From positions 248,001 to 312,000 of the forward strand of contig NZ_MKIN01000019.1 in NCBI RefSeq assembly GCF_001938985.1: a DNA stretch of 64,000 nt, given 5' to 3'. Positions within the stretch are counted from its first letter, which is position 1, and the number at the start of each line of letters is the position of its first letter. Shown one piece after another: positions 1 to 10,183 of this stretch. Both the position numbers and the translations under genes were made by a program. Under the pieces are notes generated by a model. The model had not been told where the DNA came from. It did no database searches and saw nothing but the letters and a program-made list of their open reading frames with translations. This stretch comes from Gillisella taibaishanensis. GTDB taxonomy: Bacteria; Pseudomonadota; Alphaproteobacteria; Rhizobiales; Rhizobiaceae.

Positions 1-1219
1 CCAGACGCTCGGCAACTTCTGGGTCGATATGACCCGCTCGACGCTCTACCTGCTGCTGCCCCTGTCCATCGTGCTGGCGCTTGTCTTCGTCTGGCTCGGC
101 TCGCCGCAGACGCTCGCGGGCTCAGTTCTCGCCTCGACGCTCGATGGCGCGCAACAGACCATTGCGCTTGGCCCGATTGCTAGCCAGGAAGCGATTAAGC
201 AGCTCGGCACGAATGGCGGCGGTTTCTTCAATGCCAATGCCGCTCACCCGTTTGAAAATCCCTCTGCAGTCAGCGACTACCTCAACATTCTCGCGATGAT
301 GTTGATCACCACGGCCCTCATTTACGCCTTCGGCAAAATGGTCGGTGACCTGCGTCAGGGCTGGGCGCTGATTGCCAGCGTCGCTGTACTGCTCATCGGT
401 GCAATCGCTGCGGTCTATTGTTTTGAGACGGCCGGCAACCCGATCCATTTGGCGCTTGGCCTTGATCCGTCGTTTGGCAATATGGAGGGCAAGGAAGTCC
501 GCTTCGGCCAGGCGATGAGCGCTGCTTATGTCGCGATCACCACGGGCATTTCCAATGGCGGTGTCAATGCCATGCACGGCTCGCTCACACCGCTTGGCGG
601 GTTGGTGCCGCTGTTCCTGATCCAGCTTGGCGAGATCCTGCCGGGCGGTGTCGGCTCCGGGCTATACGGCCTGATCGTCTTTTGCGTGCTGACCGTGTTT
701 GTCGCCGGCCTGATGGTTGGGCGCACGCCGGAATTCCTGGGCAAGAAGATCGAAGCCCGCGAGATGAAATATGCGATGCTGGCGGTGCTGGTACTACCTT
801 TTGCCATCCTCGGCTTTTCCGCCATTTCAGCCGTGCTGCCCTCGGCACTAGCCGCCCTTGGCAATGCCGGCCCACACGGCCTGTCTGAAATCCTCTACGC
901 CTATACCTCGGCTGCCGGCAACAACGGCTCTGCTTTCGGCGGGCTGTCTGCCAATACGGTCTGGTACAATACCACGCTTGGCATTTCCATGGCGCTCGGC
1001 CGCTTCGCCTATGCCGTACCCGTCATGGCGATTGCAGGCTCGATTGCGGCAAAAACCCGCGGCACGGCATCGGCAGGCACTTTCCCCACCCACACGCCGC
1101 TGTTCGTCGTGCTTCTCGTTGCCATCATCCTCATCATCGGCGGCCTGCAATATTTTCCGGCGCTCGCCCTTGGTCCCATTGCTGAGCATGTCGGCATGCT
1201 CTCCGGCACCCTTTATTGA
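1..1219 (+). CDS. kdpA: KdpA, potassium-transporting ATPase channel subunit (5' truncated by window edge)
   Basis: KdpA is the potassium-selective pore subunit of the inner-membrane KdpFABC pump. The reading frame is open from base 2, so the gene begins outside the window; 405 residues are visible of a family length near 560-570. Three of the four selectivity-filter loops can be seen: [17 protein letters not shown] (from about base 211), [15 protein letters not shown] (from about 558) and [20 protein letters not shown] (from about 913), separated by hydrophobic helices. The first loop lies upstream. kdpB follows 14 bases after the stop, in the usual kdpABC order. An ATG at base 29 lies within the conserved N-W-x-D-x-T-R-S-T region and is not the start. 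Confidence 0.96.
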   Translation, partial: QTLGNFWVDMTRSTLYLLLPLSIVLALVFVWLGSPQTLAGSVLASTLDGAQQTIALGPIASQEAIKQLGTNGGGFFNANAAHPFENPSAVSDYLNILAMMLITTALIYAFGKMVGDLRQGWALIASVAVLLIGAIAAVYCFETAGNPIHLALGLDPSFGNMEGKEVRFGQAMSAAYVAITTGISNGGVNAMHGSLTPLGGLVPLFLIQLGEILPGGVGSGLYGLIVFCVLTVFVAGLMVGRTPEFLGKKIEAREMKYAMLAVLVLPFAILGFSAISAVLPSALAALGNAGPHGLSEILYAYTSAAGNNGSAFGGLSANTVWYNTTLGISMALGRFAYAVPVMAIAGSIAAKTRGTASAGTFPTHTPLFVVLLVAIILIIGGLQYFPALALGPIAEHVGMLSGTLY

Positions 1220-1233
1220 AAGAGGCTGTTACC

Positions 1234-3297
1234 ATGACACAGTCACATTCCACCTCCGAAGCCAGGCCGGCGCAACGGCTGTTTGAACCCGCAATCATCA
1301 AGATCGCCCTCAAGGACGCGGTGCTGAAACTCGATCCCCGCAAGCTGATCAGCAACCCCGTGATGTTCGTCACCGAGATCGTTGCCGCAGTCGTCACCAT
1401 TCTGGCCGTTCGCGATCTCGCCACCGGCGGCTCGGCAAGCTTTTCCGGCCAGATCGCCGCATGGCTCTGGTTTACCGTACTGTTTGCCACGTTTGCCGAG
1501 GCCGTCGCCGAAGGTCGCGGCAAGGCGCAGGCCGAGAGCCTGCGGCGCACCAAAAGCGAGCTTTCCGCTCGGAAGGTCTCCGGTAATGGCGTCAACAGCC
1601 GTGAGACCGTCAACATTGCCGCGAGCACGCTGAAGATCGGCGATATCGTCCTCGTTGCTGCCGGCGAGTTGATCCCCGGCGATGGCGAAGTGATCGAAGG
1701 CGTCGCCTCGGTCAATGAAAGCGCGATTACCGGTGAATCCGCGCCCGTGATCCGCGAGGCAGGCGGCGACCGCTCGGCGGTAACGGGCGGCACCCAGGTC
1801 CTGTCAGATGAAATCCGCATCCGCATCACCACCGCCCCTGGCTCGTCCTTTGTCGACCGAATGATCGCGCTGATCGAAGGTGCAGAACGGCAGAAGACGC
1901 CGAACGAGATCGCCCTGTCGATCCTGCTGTCAGGGCTGACGCTGATCTTCGTGATTGCTGTCGTGACACTCTATGGTCTTGCGAGCTATTCCGGCCTTGT
2001 CCTGTCGGTTACCGTCATGGCGGCACTGCTGGTGACCTTGATCCCGACCACGATCGGCGGATTGCTCTCGGCCATCGGCATTGCCGGCATGGATCGCCTC
2101 GTGCGTTTCAATGTCATCGCCACCTCTGGCCGCGCGGTCGAGGCTGCGGGGGATGTCGATACGCTGCTGCTCGACAAGACCGGCACCATTACCTTCGGCA
2201 ACCGCATGGCCAGCGACTTCCTGCCCGTGCCCGGCGTCAGCGCCAGCGATCTCGCCAATGCCGCTCTCTTGTCGAGCCAGTCGGACGAGACGCCGGAAGG
2301 GCGATCCATTGTGGCGCTTGCCATGGGGGAATTCAGCCAGAGCCTGCCGTCTTCGGCTCCCGATGCCGTCATTCCCTTCACCGCCGAAACCCGGCTCTCG
2401 GGCGTCGATATCCAGGGACAGCGGTTGCGTAAGGGCGCGGTGGACTCCGTGCTGGCCTTTGCCGGTCTCGATGTGACGACGGCGCCCCGCGCCTTCAACG
2501 ATGCGGTTGCCCGGATTGCCCAATCAGGCGGCACGCCGCTTGCGGTGGCTGATGGCAGTCGTCTGCTCGGCGTGATTCATCTGAAGGATGTCATCAAGCC
2601 TGGCATAAAGGAGCGGTTTGCAGCCCTTCGCGCCATGGGCATCCGCACCGTCATGGTCACCGGCGACAATCCAGTAACAGCGGCAGCCATTGCATCTGAA
2701 GCCGGCGTCGACGATTTCCTCGCCCAGGCAACACCGGAAGACAAGCTCGCCTATATCCGCAAGGCGCAACAGGGCAACCGGCTGATCGCCATGTGCGGCG
2801 ACGGCACCAATGACGCGCCCGCCCTTGCGCAGGCCGATGTCGGCGTTGCCATGCAGACCGGCACCCAGGCCGCCCGCGAAGCCGCCAACATGGTCGATCT
2901 CGACTCCAGCCCGACCAAGCTGATCGAGATTGTCGAAATCGGCAAGCAATTGCTGATGACCCGCGGTTCGCTGACCACGTTCTCGATTGCCAATGACGTC
3001 GCCAAATACTTTGCGATCATCCCGGCGCTGTTCGTTACGGCCTATCCTGGGCTTGCCGCGCTCAACGTCATGCAGCTCGCCTCACCGCAGTCGGCCATTC
3101 TCTCGGCGGTGATCTTCAACGCGCTGATCATTATCGCGCTTATTCCGCTGGCGCTGAAAGGCGTGGCCTATCGGCCGGTCGGGGCGGCGGCACTCCTGCG
3201 CCGTAACCTGCTTGTCTACGGGGTCGGTGGCATCGTCCTACCCTTCATCGGCATCAAGGTCGTCGACCTCGCCATCACCACACTGCATTGGGTGTAA
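1234..3297 (+). CDS. kdpB: KdpB, potassium-transporting P-type ATPase catalytic subunit
   Basis: KdpB hydrolyses ATP to energise potassium uptake through KdpA. The 687-residue product has the P-type signature DKTGTIT with phosphorylated Asp314, the TGES actuator motif (ITGESAP), the nucleotide-domain KGA segment and the hinge motif [16 protein letters not shown]. Length is normal. A TTG at 1216 would extend the frame into kdpA, but the ATG at 1234 is preferred because AAAGAGG lies about eight bases before it. kdpC begins two bases after the stop, so kdpABC is one transcription unit. Confidence 0.97.
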   Translation: MTQSHSTSEARPAQRLFEPAIIKIALKDAVLKLDPRKLISNPVMFVTEIVAAVVTILAVRDLATGGSASFSGQIAAWLWFTVLFATFAEAVAEGRGKAQAESLRRTKSELSARKVSGNGVNSRETVNIAASTLKIGDIVLVAAGELIPGDGEVIEGVASVNESAITGESAPVIREAGGDRSAVTGGTQVLSDEIRIRITTAPGSSFVDRMIALIEGAERQKTPNEIALSILLSGLTLIFVIAVVTLYGLASYSGLVLSVTVMAALLVTLIPTTIGGLLSAIGIAGMDRLVRFNVIATSGRAVEAAGDVDTLLLDKTGTITFGNRMASDFLPVPGVSASDLANAALLSSQSDETPEGRSIVALAMGEFSQSLPSSAPDAVIPFTAETRLSGVDIQGQRLRKGAVDSVLAFAGLDVTTAPRAFNDAVARIAQSGGTPLAVADGSRLLGVIHLKDVIKPGIKERFAALRAMGIRTVMVTGDNPVTAAAIASEAGVDDFLAQATPEDKLAYIRKAQQGNRLIAMCGDGTNDAPALAQADVGVAMQTGTQAAREAANMVDLDSSPTKLIEIVEIGKQLLMTRGSLTTFSIANDVAKYFAIIPALFVTAYPGLAALNVMQLASPQSAILSAVIFNALIIIALIPLALKGVAYRPVGAAALLRRNLLVYGVGGIVLPFIGIKVVDLAITTLHWV

Positions 3298-3299
3298 TC

Positions 3300-3875
3300 A
3301 TGCTGTCTCATCTTCGTCCCGCCGCCACCCTGGTTGTGCTGTTCACCGGTCTCTGCGGCCTTGCCTACCCGCTGGCCATCACCGGAGCTGCCCAAGCCTT
3401 GATGCCGCAACAAGCCAATGGCAGTGTCATCAAAAAGGGCGACACGGTTGTCGGGTCAGCACTGATCGGCCAGGCCTTTACATCGTCGCGCTATTTCGCT
3501 CCGCGCCCGTCGGCAACAGCGACGTCGCCTTACAATCCGCTCGGCTCCGGTGGCACCAATCTCGGTGCCACCTCGCAAAAGCTGAAGGACCAGATCGCCG
3601 CAGCCGTTGCGGCCTGGCACGCAGCCGGGCGTGGAGGGCCGGTGCCATCAGATGCCGTTACCTCGTCAGGTTCAGGACTTGATCCTGAGATTTCGCCGCA
3701 AAACGCGCGCGTGCAAGTTGCCTCTGTTGCCAAAGCTCGGAACTTGTCCGAAAAGGAAGTGGCCGCGCTGGTGGAAAGCCAGATCCAGCCGAGACTTTTC
3801 GGTGTGATCGGCGAGCCCAGGGTGAATGTGCTGAGCCTCAATCTGGCACTCGATCAGGCCGGACCCGCTCGATAA
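3300..3875 (+). CDS. kdpC: KdpC, potassium-transporting ATPase accessory subunit
   Basis: KdpC is a single-span, periplasm-facing subunit needed for assembly and nucleotide affinity of the Kdp complex. The 191-residue protein has one N-terminal membrane segment (TLVVLFTGLCGLAYPLAI), the conserved GSALIGQ and FTSSRYFAPRPSA stretches, SGSGLDPEISP and a C-terminal GEPRVNVLSLNLAL, all typical of the family. The ATG at 3300 is chosen over a TTG at 3288 that overlaps the end of kdpB. kdpD follows after nine bases. Confidence 0.96.
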   Translation: MLSHLRPAATLVVLFTGLCGLAYPLAITGAAQALMPQQANGSVIKKGDTVVGSALIGQAFTSSRYFAPRPSATATSPYNPLGSGGTNLGATSQKLKDQIAAAVAAWHAAGRGGPVPSDAVTSSGSGLDPEISPQNARVQVASVAKARNLSEKEVAALVESQIQPRLFGVIGEPRVNVLSLNLALDQAGPAR

Positions 3876-3884
3876 GGTTGCTGA

Positions 3885-6593
3885 ATGTCCGATGCCCTGC
3901 GCGATACCGACCGCCGTCCCGATCCCGATGCCCTCCTGGGCCTCGCCAGCAAGGATGGCCGTGGAAAACTGACAATTTTCTTAGGCGCAGCGCCGGGTGT
4001 CGGCAAAACCTATGCCATGCTCGCGCGTGCCCGCGTTCAGATGACTGCGGGCACGGATATCGTGTTGGGTTTGGTCGAGACCCATGGCCGCAGCGAGACC
4101 GAGCGGCTGGTCGAGGGGTTGGAGACCCTGCCCCGCCGCAAGATCGCCTACAAGGAGTGGGTTCTCGACGAATTCGACCTCGACGCAGCGCTTGCCCGCC
4201 GTCCACGGGTGATTGTCGTGGACGAACTCGCCCATTCCAACGCGCCCGAAAGCCGGCATCCCAAGCGCTACCAGGATATCGAGGAATTGCTGGCTGCCGG
4301 CATCGACGTCTGGACGGCGCTGAACATCCAGCATCTCGAAAGCCTGTCCGGCATCGTCAGCCAGATCACCGGCGTCGTGGTCCGCGAGACCGTGCCGGAC
4401 CGGGTGTTGAAGCAGGCCGATGTCGTCGTGCTGATCGATCTGCCACCGGAGGAGCTGATCAACCGCCTGCGGGAAGGCAAGGTCTATATGCCTGACAATG
4501 CCAGGCGCGCGACCGAGAGCTTCTTCCGGCTTGGCAATCTGACCGCGCTGCGCGAACTGGCGCTGCGCCGCACCGCCGACCGGGTTGACGACCAGATGGT
4601 CGACTACCTCAAGCAAAATGCCATCGAAGGCCCATGGCGCACCGGCGAGCGACTTCTGGTGTGCATTGGCCCGGATGCGCTATCGGAGAAAGTCGTGCTC
4701 ACCGCCAGCCATCTTGCGTCCGGCATGAATGCCCGCTGGCTGGTCGTTTCGCTCGAGCGAACAGACCAGGGCGGCGATAGCCCCGAACTCCAGACCCGGA
4801 TAGATGAACTTTTCCGCCTTGCGGAACGGCTTGGTGGCGAGACCAAGCGCATCCAGGGCAAAGATTTCGTGCACGAGATCCTGAGGCTCTGCCGCAAGGA
4901 ACATGTCACGCAGATCGTCATCGGTGCGCCGCAGCGCTCGCGCCTGCAAAGATTGTTTCGCCGTGCCCTGCCTGACGCTTTGCTTGAAGAACAGTCGGGC
5001 ATGGGAATTCATCTCATCACCGATGACGCTCCGCCAAGTAAGACACCCCGACAATCCGGCCTCGAGCGATCACCTTTCGCAAGCTTGCCGGTCAATCTGC
5101 CGGATATTGCAACAGCCATCGTGACCACTGCGGCAGCCGCCGTCTTGGCAGCGAGCATTGTAGAACTGGTGGCGCTGCCGAATTTATCGATGCTGTTTCT
5201 GCTCGCTGTCCTCGTGTCGGCGCTGCGCCAAGGCTATGCAGCGGCGTTCATGACCTCCATTTTTTCAGCGCTCGCTTATAATTTCTTCTTCATCAAGCCG
5301 CTCTACACGCTGACCATTGCAGCGCCGCATGAGGTCTTCGCGTTCGTGATCTTCATTGCTGCAGCCCTGCTTGCCGGCGGCATCGCCTCAAGAATCAGGG
5401 AGCAGGGCCAAGTCGCGGCGCGGCGGGCGGCACAGACGCAGATCCTCTATGATGTCTCTTCAAAACTCGCCGGCACGGTCGACGCCGACGCCGTGGTTTG
5501 GACGGCTGTCAGCCAGTTGAACGGCATCATCAAGCGGCCGATCGCACTGCTATCACCGCAGGACGGTGTCCTCGCGTTGCGCTCCTGCTGGCCGCCGGAC
5601 ACGGAACTCGGCGTACCCGAAATGGCAGCGGCGCGCTTTGCTTTCGAGAAGGGCGAGGCAGCTGGTGCCGGCACCGGAACATTGCCGAATTCGACATTGC
5701 AGTTCCGACCGCTGCGTGGCCCAGCCGGCATTTTATCGGTTTGCGGATACCAGTTGAGCGGAGAACCGCTTGATCCCATGGAGGAGCGCGCACTTCTGGC
5801 CATCCTCGATCAAGTTACCATTGCGCTCGACCGAGCTCATCTGACGGTCCGCAGCGTCGAGGATCAGGCGCGCTTGGAGCGTGAACGGTTTCAATCGACA
5901 CTGCTATCGTCGATTTCCCACGACCTGCGCACCCCACTCGCGACCATTACCGGTGCTGTAACGAGCCTGAAGGAGTTCGGCGACCGGATGCCGGCTGAAA
6001 GCCGGCGCGACCTGTTGCAATCGATCGAAGAGGAAGGCGAGAGGCTGTCCCGCTTCGTTGGCAATCTCCTTGACATGACCCGGATCGAGGCCGGCGCCGT
6101 GGAGCCGAAGCGGGATTGGGTCGATCTCAATGATGTGGTTGCCGATGCGATTGGTCGCGCGCGGCGCCTGGCGCCATCGACCGAAATCAATGCCAGTATC
6201 GCCCGTGATCTGCCGCTGCTGCGGGCAGACAGCATGTTGCTCGGCCAAGCCCTGTTCAACTTGATCGACAATGCATGCAAACATGGCGGTGGCACGCCTG
6301 TTACTGTTTATGCGAAGGCAGACGATGCAGCGATCTCGCTGTCCGTCACTGATCTGGGTAAAGGAATTTCCGAAAACGATCTCGACCGCATCTTTGAAAA
6401 ATTCTACCGTCGCGGCAAGAAAGCCGATGGGCGCAAACCTGGAACCGGCCTGGGTCTCGCAATCGCCAAAGGCTTTGTCGAGGCGATGGGCGGTTCTATT
6501 GCTGTCGAAAGTCCTGCCGTCAAGCGGCTGGGAACAAGGTTCACGCTGCGCTTTGCACGAGAGAAAGATGAAAGGGACCGGCAGCCGGCATGA
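3885..6593 (+). CDS. kdpD: KdpD, osmosensitive potassium-channel sensor histidine kinase
   Basis: KdpD senses potassium limitation and turgor and phosphorylates KdpE. The 902-residue protein has the full architecture: an N-terminal KdpD ATP-binding domain with Walker A GAAPGVGKT (residues 34-42), a universal-stress-like domain (about 250-370), four clustered membrane helices (about 405-505), a GAF-like linker, then a histidine kinase core with H-box SISHDLRTP (His679) and ATPase boxes NLIDNACKHGGG and KPGTGLGLAI. Its stop overlaps the kdpE start (ATGA), implying coupled translation. Confidence 0.97.
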   Translation: MSDALRDTDRRPDPDALLGLASKDGRGKLTIFLGAAPGVGKTYAMLARARVQMTAGTDIVLGLVETHGRSETERLVEGLETLPRRKIAYKEWVLDEFDLDAALARRPRVIVVDELAHSNAPESRHPKRYQDIEELLAAGIDVWTALNIQHLESLSGIVSQITGVVVRETVPDRVLKQADVVVLIDLPPEELINRLREGKVYMPDNARRATESFFRLGNLTALRELALRRTADRVDDQMVDYLKQNAIEGPWRTGERLLVCIGPDALSEKVVLTASHLASGMNARWLVVSLERTDQGGDSPELQTRIDELFRLAERLGGETKRIQGKDFVHEILRLCRKEHVTQIVIGAPQRSRLQRLFRRALPDALLEEQSGMGIHLITDDAPPSKTPRQSGLERSPFASLPVNLPDIATAIVTTAAAAVLAASIVELVALPNLSMLFLLAVLVSALRQGYAAAFMTSIFSALAYNFFFIKPLYTLTIAAPHEVFAFVIFIAAALLAGGIASRIREQGQVAARRAAQTQILYDVSSKLAGTVDADAVVWTAVSQLNGIIKRPIALLSPQDGVLALRSCWPPDTELGVPEMAAARFAFEKGEAAGAGTGTLPNSTLQFRPLRGPAGILSVCGYQLSGEPLDPMEERALLAILDQVTIALDRAHLTVRSVEDQARLERERFQSTLLSSISHDLRTPLATITGAVTSLKEFGDRMPAESRRDLLQSIEEEGERLSRFVGNLLDMTRIEAGAVEPKRDWVDLNDVVADAIGRARRLAPSTEINASIARDLPLLRADSMLLGQALFNLIDNACKHGGGTPVTVYAKADDAAISLSVTDLGKGISENDLDRIFEKFYRRGKKADGRKPGTGLGLAIAKGFVEAMGGSIAVESPAVKRLGTRFTLRFAREKDERDRQPA

Positions 6594-7276
6594 CAGGCCA
6601 ACGCATTCTGATCGTTGACGACGAACCGCAGATCCTGCGCTTTTTGCGACCCGCCCTGACGGCAGCCGGTTACGAGATTATTGAAGCAGAGACCGGTAAG
6701 CAGGCCCTGGCGCTGGTAGCAACAGCCGTTCCCGACCTGCTGATCCTCGACCTTGGCTTGCCTGATATGGACGGCAAGGACGTGCTGACGCAACTGCGCA
6801 GCTGGAACCCAATCCCGATCATCATTCTCTCTGCCCGCGACCGAGAGGTCGAAAAGATTGCCGCACTCGATCTTGGCGCTGACGACTACCTGGAAAAGCC
6901 CTTCGGCATTGGCGAACTCACCGCCCGCATCCGGGTCGCCTTGCGCCACAAGCCCAAGGCAGAACAGGTGCCAACAACCATCGAGAGCGGCGATCTGCGC
7001 ATCGATCTCGACCATCGCCTCGTCACCAAGGCGGGCCAGCCGGTGAAACTCACGCGAAAGGAATATGACCTCCTGCGGCTGCTCGCCACCCATGCAGGCC
7101 GGGTTCTAACCCATGGCACGCTATTGAAGGATGTCTGGGGCCCCGCCCATGCGCAGGATCTCCAATACCTCAGGGTCTTCATTCGCCAGATCCGCGCCAA
7201 GATCGAGACGGACGAGAGTGCCCCGGCGATTATCCTGACCGAGCCCGGGGTGGGCTATCGATTTGTTGTGGTTTAA
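6590..7276 (+). CDS. kdpE: KdpE, DNA-binding response regulator
   Basis: KdpE is the OmpR/PhoB-type transcription factor that activates kdp when phosphorylated by KdpD. The 228-residue protein has a receiver domain with acidic pair Asp10/Asp11, phospho-acceptor Asp54 (LILDLGLPDMDG) and the conserved lysine in YLEKPFG, followed by a C-terminal winged helix (KLTRKEYDLLRLLATHAGRV and GVGYRF). Its start overlaps the kdpD stop. At the 3' end its TAA overlaps the stop codon of the convergent small gene on the other strand, leaving no room for a separate terminator. Confidence 0.97.
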   Translation: MTGQRILIVDDEPQILRFLRPALTAAGYEIIEAETGKQALALVATAVPDLLILDLGLPDMDGKDVLTQLRSWNPIPIIILSARDREVEKIAALDLGADDYLEKPFGIGELTARIRVALRHKPKAEQVPTTIESGDLRIDLDHRLVTKAGQPVKLTRKEYDLLRLLATHAGRVLTHGTLLKDVWGPAHAQDLQYLRVFIRQIRAKIETDESAPAIILTEPGVGYRFVVV

Positions 7277-7458
7277 GACGAAGCGTGCTTCGGCTTGCCC
7301 TCCTGCTTGGTTGAGGCCATGTCGTGCAGTTCCTTCTCGCTCATACTCTCCGCCATTGATTTCGAGGCGCCTTTGAGTTTGCTTTTCTTTGTCTCACCGC
7401 GCTTGGCAGCGAGGGCCGCGCCGGCGGCCATCTGCTGAGCCTTGGATTTGGCAGGCAT
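7273..7458 (-). CDS. DUF3008-type small lysine-rich protein
   Basis: This 61-residue, strongly basic protein begins MPAKSKAQQMAAGAALAAKR and has the S-K-S-M-x-x-S-M-S-E-x-E-L-x-x-M-A-S-T-K pattern that I recognise as the DUF3008 family of small proteobacterial proteins of unknown function. AAGGAGATAG stands before the ATG, so translation is well supported. It lies 27 bases downstream of the FdhF-like gene on the same strand and is probably cotranscribed with it. Its stop codon interlocks with that of kdpE. No enzymatic motif is visible; small, charged and probably soluble. Confidence 0.85.
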   Translation of the reverse strand: MPAKSKAQQMAAGAALAAKRGETKKSKLKGASKSMAESMSEKELHDMASTKQEGKPKHASS

Positions 7459-7485
7459 GAGCTATCTCCTTTTTTGCGTCGAGGA

Positions 7486-9765
7486 TCAGGCGTCTGGGAT
7501 GATCCTTACAGGCACGCCCTTGTAGGCCGGTGTCTTTGAGTGCTTGTCGTGATGATCGAGCGGCACCAGCGGATTGAGTTCGGGATAGTAGCCACCCACG
7601 CAACCATCCGGCAGGTCGAATGGTGTGACCGTCAGGCCCATAACGCGGCGGTCCTTGCCGTCTTCCGCATCGGCAGCCAATCCCACCACTTGCCCCGCCC
7701 GCAGCCCCGCCTTTTCGATATCCTTCGGGTTGATCAGCAAAACCGATCGCGTTCCCTCCACGCCGCGCAATCGGTCGCTATAGCCGTAGATTGTCGTATT
7801 GAACTGATCGTTGCTGCGCAGGGTCATGAGACGGAACCGGCCCGCCTTATCTGAAAAGCCGGCAGCTGAGAGCATATCAGGCACGGTGAATTCGGCCTTG
7901 CCGCTCTCGGTCTTCCAGATCCGTTCGCGGGCGCTGTTGCCACGGTAAAAGCCGCCGGGCGTAAACATCCGCTTGTTGAAGTCCCGGAACTGCTCCGGAT
8001 AGGTCGCCTCGATGGCGTCACGCACCTTGCCGTAATCGCCCAGCCATTCCTCCCAGGGCACGTTAGGGTTTGGCTCCAATGTTTCCTGGGCGATGCCCGC
8101 GACGATGGCGAGTTCCGATCTCAAGTCCTGGCTTGCCGGCTTGCGCTTGCCGATCGATCCGTGGATGCAGCTCAGGCTATCCTCCATGGTCACAGTTTGC
8201 GGACCGCCTGCCTGCATGTCCTCCTCAGTGCGACCGAGACAGGGCAGAAGATAGGCGACCTCTCCATTGAAGAGATGGTTGCGATTGAGCTTGGTGGCAA
8301 TCTGCACGGTGAGCCGCATGGTCGGCCAAGCCTGTTCCATCGCCCCCTGCTCCGGCACCGCCCTTAGGAAGTTGCCTCCGAGGCCGATAAACGCCTTGAT
8401 GTCACCGGAAATTATGCCTTCACAGGCCTCGACTGTCGTCACACCCTTTTCCTTCGGCGGGGTGAACCCGTAAAGCTGTTCCAGCTTGTCGAGCGGTGCG
8501 AGTTCCGGCTTTTCAGTAATACCGACGGTACGCTGACCCTGGACATTGGAATGGCCGCGCACTGGCGAAACACCCGTTCCATCACGACCGATATTGCCCT
8601 TCATCAACATCAGATTGACGAGAGTGGCGATGTTTTCAAATCCGTGCACATGCTGGGTCAGGCCCATGCCGTAGATGGCAATCGTCTTGTCGGCCTCGAC
8701 ATAAATCTGGCCGGCCAATTCCAGCGCTGACCGGGTGAGACCGGATTCGCGTTCGATATCGTCCCACTCGGTGGCGCGAACCTTCTGCTCGAAAGCTTCG
8801 AAGCCATCGGTGTGCTGAGTGATGAAGTCGCGGTCGAGCACGCTGAGGCCACGCGCTTGCGCCTCGTCATCTTTTGCGAGTACGTGCTTGCACAGGCCCA
8901 TAATCGCCGCGATGTCGCCGCCCGTTTTGACCTGATGGTACTGGCAGGAGAGTTCCGTTTCCTTACCCGTCAGCATTTCCGTCGGGCTTTGCGGGTTGAT
9001 CATCGAGATCAGGCCCTTTTCCCGCACCGGATTGAAGGTGACAATCTTGCAGCCACGCCGCACGGCCTCCTGCAATGGGTGTAGAAAACGGGGGCTATTG
9101 GAGCCGGTATTCTGGCCGAAAAAGAAGATCGCGTCGCAGGTGGAGAAGTCTTCAAAAACAGTCGTGCCAACTGGTGAGCCGATCACCTTCTTCAGCGTAA
9201 CCGAGGTGGTTTCGTGGCACATATTGGAACTGTCGGGCAGATTGTTGTTGCCATAAAGGCGCGCGAAGAGCGCGTAGCAATAAGCCGTTTCCAAGCTGGC
9301 GCGCCCGGACGCGTAAAAGACGACGGATTTCGGATCAAGTCCTTTGAGCTCCTGCCCGATAGCGGAATAGGCCTCATACCAGCTGCAGGGGACGTAGCGG
9401 TCCGTCTCCCGATCATAGCGCATAGGATGCGTCAGGCGCCCTTGCTGCTCCAGATCGTGGTCGCTCCAGGTCTTGAGTTCTTCGACCGTGTGCTTGGCAA
9501 AAAAATCCGGCGTGCAGCGGCGTGTCGTCAGCTCCCACAGCGTCGCCTTGGCGCCGTTCTCGCAAAACTCTAGCGCGTTATGACCGGCCGGTTTCGTCCA
9601 CGCGCAGGAAACGCACATGAAACCGCCCGGCTTGTTCTGCCGGTATAGAGTCTCAAGAGCCATCGGGGATGGTCTTTCCATCCCGGCGATTTCAACGATG
9701 CCACGCACCGAGCCCCATCCACCGACCGGACCATCGTAATGCAGCGTCTGGTCTTTATCGGCCAT
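7486..9765 (-). CDS. FdhF/YdeP-family molybdopterin oxidoreductase (formate dehydrogenase-like alpha subunit)
   Basis: This 759-residue protein belongs to the molybdopterin guanine dinucleotide oxidoreductases of the YdeP/FdhF-like type. An N-terminal cysteine set (Cys51, Cys54, Cys68) is placed to hold an iron-sulfur cluster, a cysteine at 183 (NMCHETTS) sits where the family carries the molybdenum ligand, and the C-terminal dinucleotide-binding domain includes LMTLRSNDQFNTTIYGY. The substrate of the YdeP group is not settled, so formate oxidation is only a possibility. The ATG at 9765 is preferred to an upstream start because AAGGAGA precedes it. No fdhD or electron-transfer subunit is adjacent; the DUF3008 gene follows. 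Confidence 0.88.
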   Translation of the reverse strand: MADKDQTLHYDGPVGGWGSVRGIVEIAGMERPSPMALETLYRQNKPGGFMCVSCAWTKPAGHNALEFCENGAKATLWELTTRRCTPDFFAKHTVEELKTWSDHDLEQQGRLTHPMRYDRETDRYVPCSWYEAYSAIGQELKGLDPKSVVFYASGRASLETAYCYALFARLYGNNNLPDSSNMCHETTSVTLKKVIGSPVGTTVFEDFSTCDAIFFFGQNTGSNSPRFLHPLQEAVRRGCKIVTFNPVREKGLISMINPQSPTEMLTGKETELSCQYHQVKTGGDIAAIMGLCKHVLAKDDEAQARGLSVLDRDFITQHTDGFEAFEQKVRATEWDDIERESGLTRSALELAGQIYVEADKTIAIYGMGLTQHVHGFENIATLVNLMLMKGNIGRDGTGVSPVRGHSNVQGQRTVGITEKPELAPLDKLEQLYGFTPPKEKGVTTVEACEGIISGDIKAFIGLGGNFLRAVPEQGAMEQAWPTMRLTVQIATKLNRNHLFNGEVAYLLPCLGRTEEDMQAGGPQTVTMEDSLSCIHGSIGKRKPASQDLRSELAIVAGIAQETLEPNPNVPWEEWLGDYGKVRDAIEATYPEQFRDFNKRMFTPGGFYRGNSARERIWKTESGKAEFTVPDMLSAAGFSDKAGRFRLMTLRSNDQFNTTIYGYSDRLRGVEGTRSVLLINPKDIEKAGLRAGQVVGLAADAEDGKDRRVMGLTVTPFDLPDGCVGGYYPELNPLVPLDHHDKHSKTPAYKGVPVRIIPDA

Positions 9766-10183
9766 AGTGGGTCTCCTTCTGACGATTGGGGAGCGGATAC
9801 AGGACTGTATTTGCTCGCGGCCCAAACGCCTGGAGACACCATCGGGTTCCGCTAACCAGAGCTTGCCGCTGTTCACGAAATTGCGCTTTGGAGTGACGTG
9901 CAGCCCTCTTCCGGAGGGGCTGCCAGAAGAAATAACGTGTTTGCAAACCCGGACTGCAAAGCATGGCTTTTAGCGGCGAACGGCAAATCCGCCTTCTGCG
10001 TCATCCATATTAGAGCAATTTATTCCCCCTCAGTACCCACGAGAAGCAAGGGGCATGCTTTATAAAATAATCCATTATTTCTATAGTTTATGCAGAACTT
10101 CAAATGCCTGCCGCAGTTTTCATCCTGAGGATAGCAGCGCCGGGCTTGATGGCAAGCAGCCAACCGTGTGGAAGGAAACGGAT
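9766..10183. promoter_or_regulatory. Divergent intergenic region between the FdhF-like gene and sfnG
   Basis: These 418 bases separate two divergently transcribed genes and should hold both promoters. No convincing ORF is present. A hairpin with 7-bp arms GCAGCCC/GGGCTGC lies at 9900-9923, and the stretch from about 10015 to 10090 is AT-rich compared with its surroundings. I looked for a -24/-12 (sigma-54) element, expected if sfnG is controlled as in Pseudomonas, and found no GG-N10-GC match that I trust. Confidence 0.6.
9900..9923. repeat. GC-rich hairpin upstream of sfnG
   Basis: Inverted repeat GCAGCCC/GGGCTGC around ten bases. A similar hairpin (GCAGTCCCGC/GCGGGGCTGC) follows sfnG at 11335-11357, so the gene is bracketed by related structures. 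There is no T-run, so a plain terminator role is not supported. Confidence 0.5.

Noticed and set aside
10000-10183. Sigma-54 (-24/-12) promoter in front of sfnG
   Set aside because: Several GG and GC pairs were examined but spacing was wrong (nine or eleven instead of ten bases), so no site is called.
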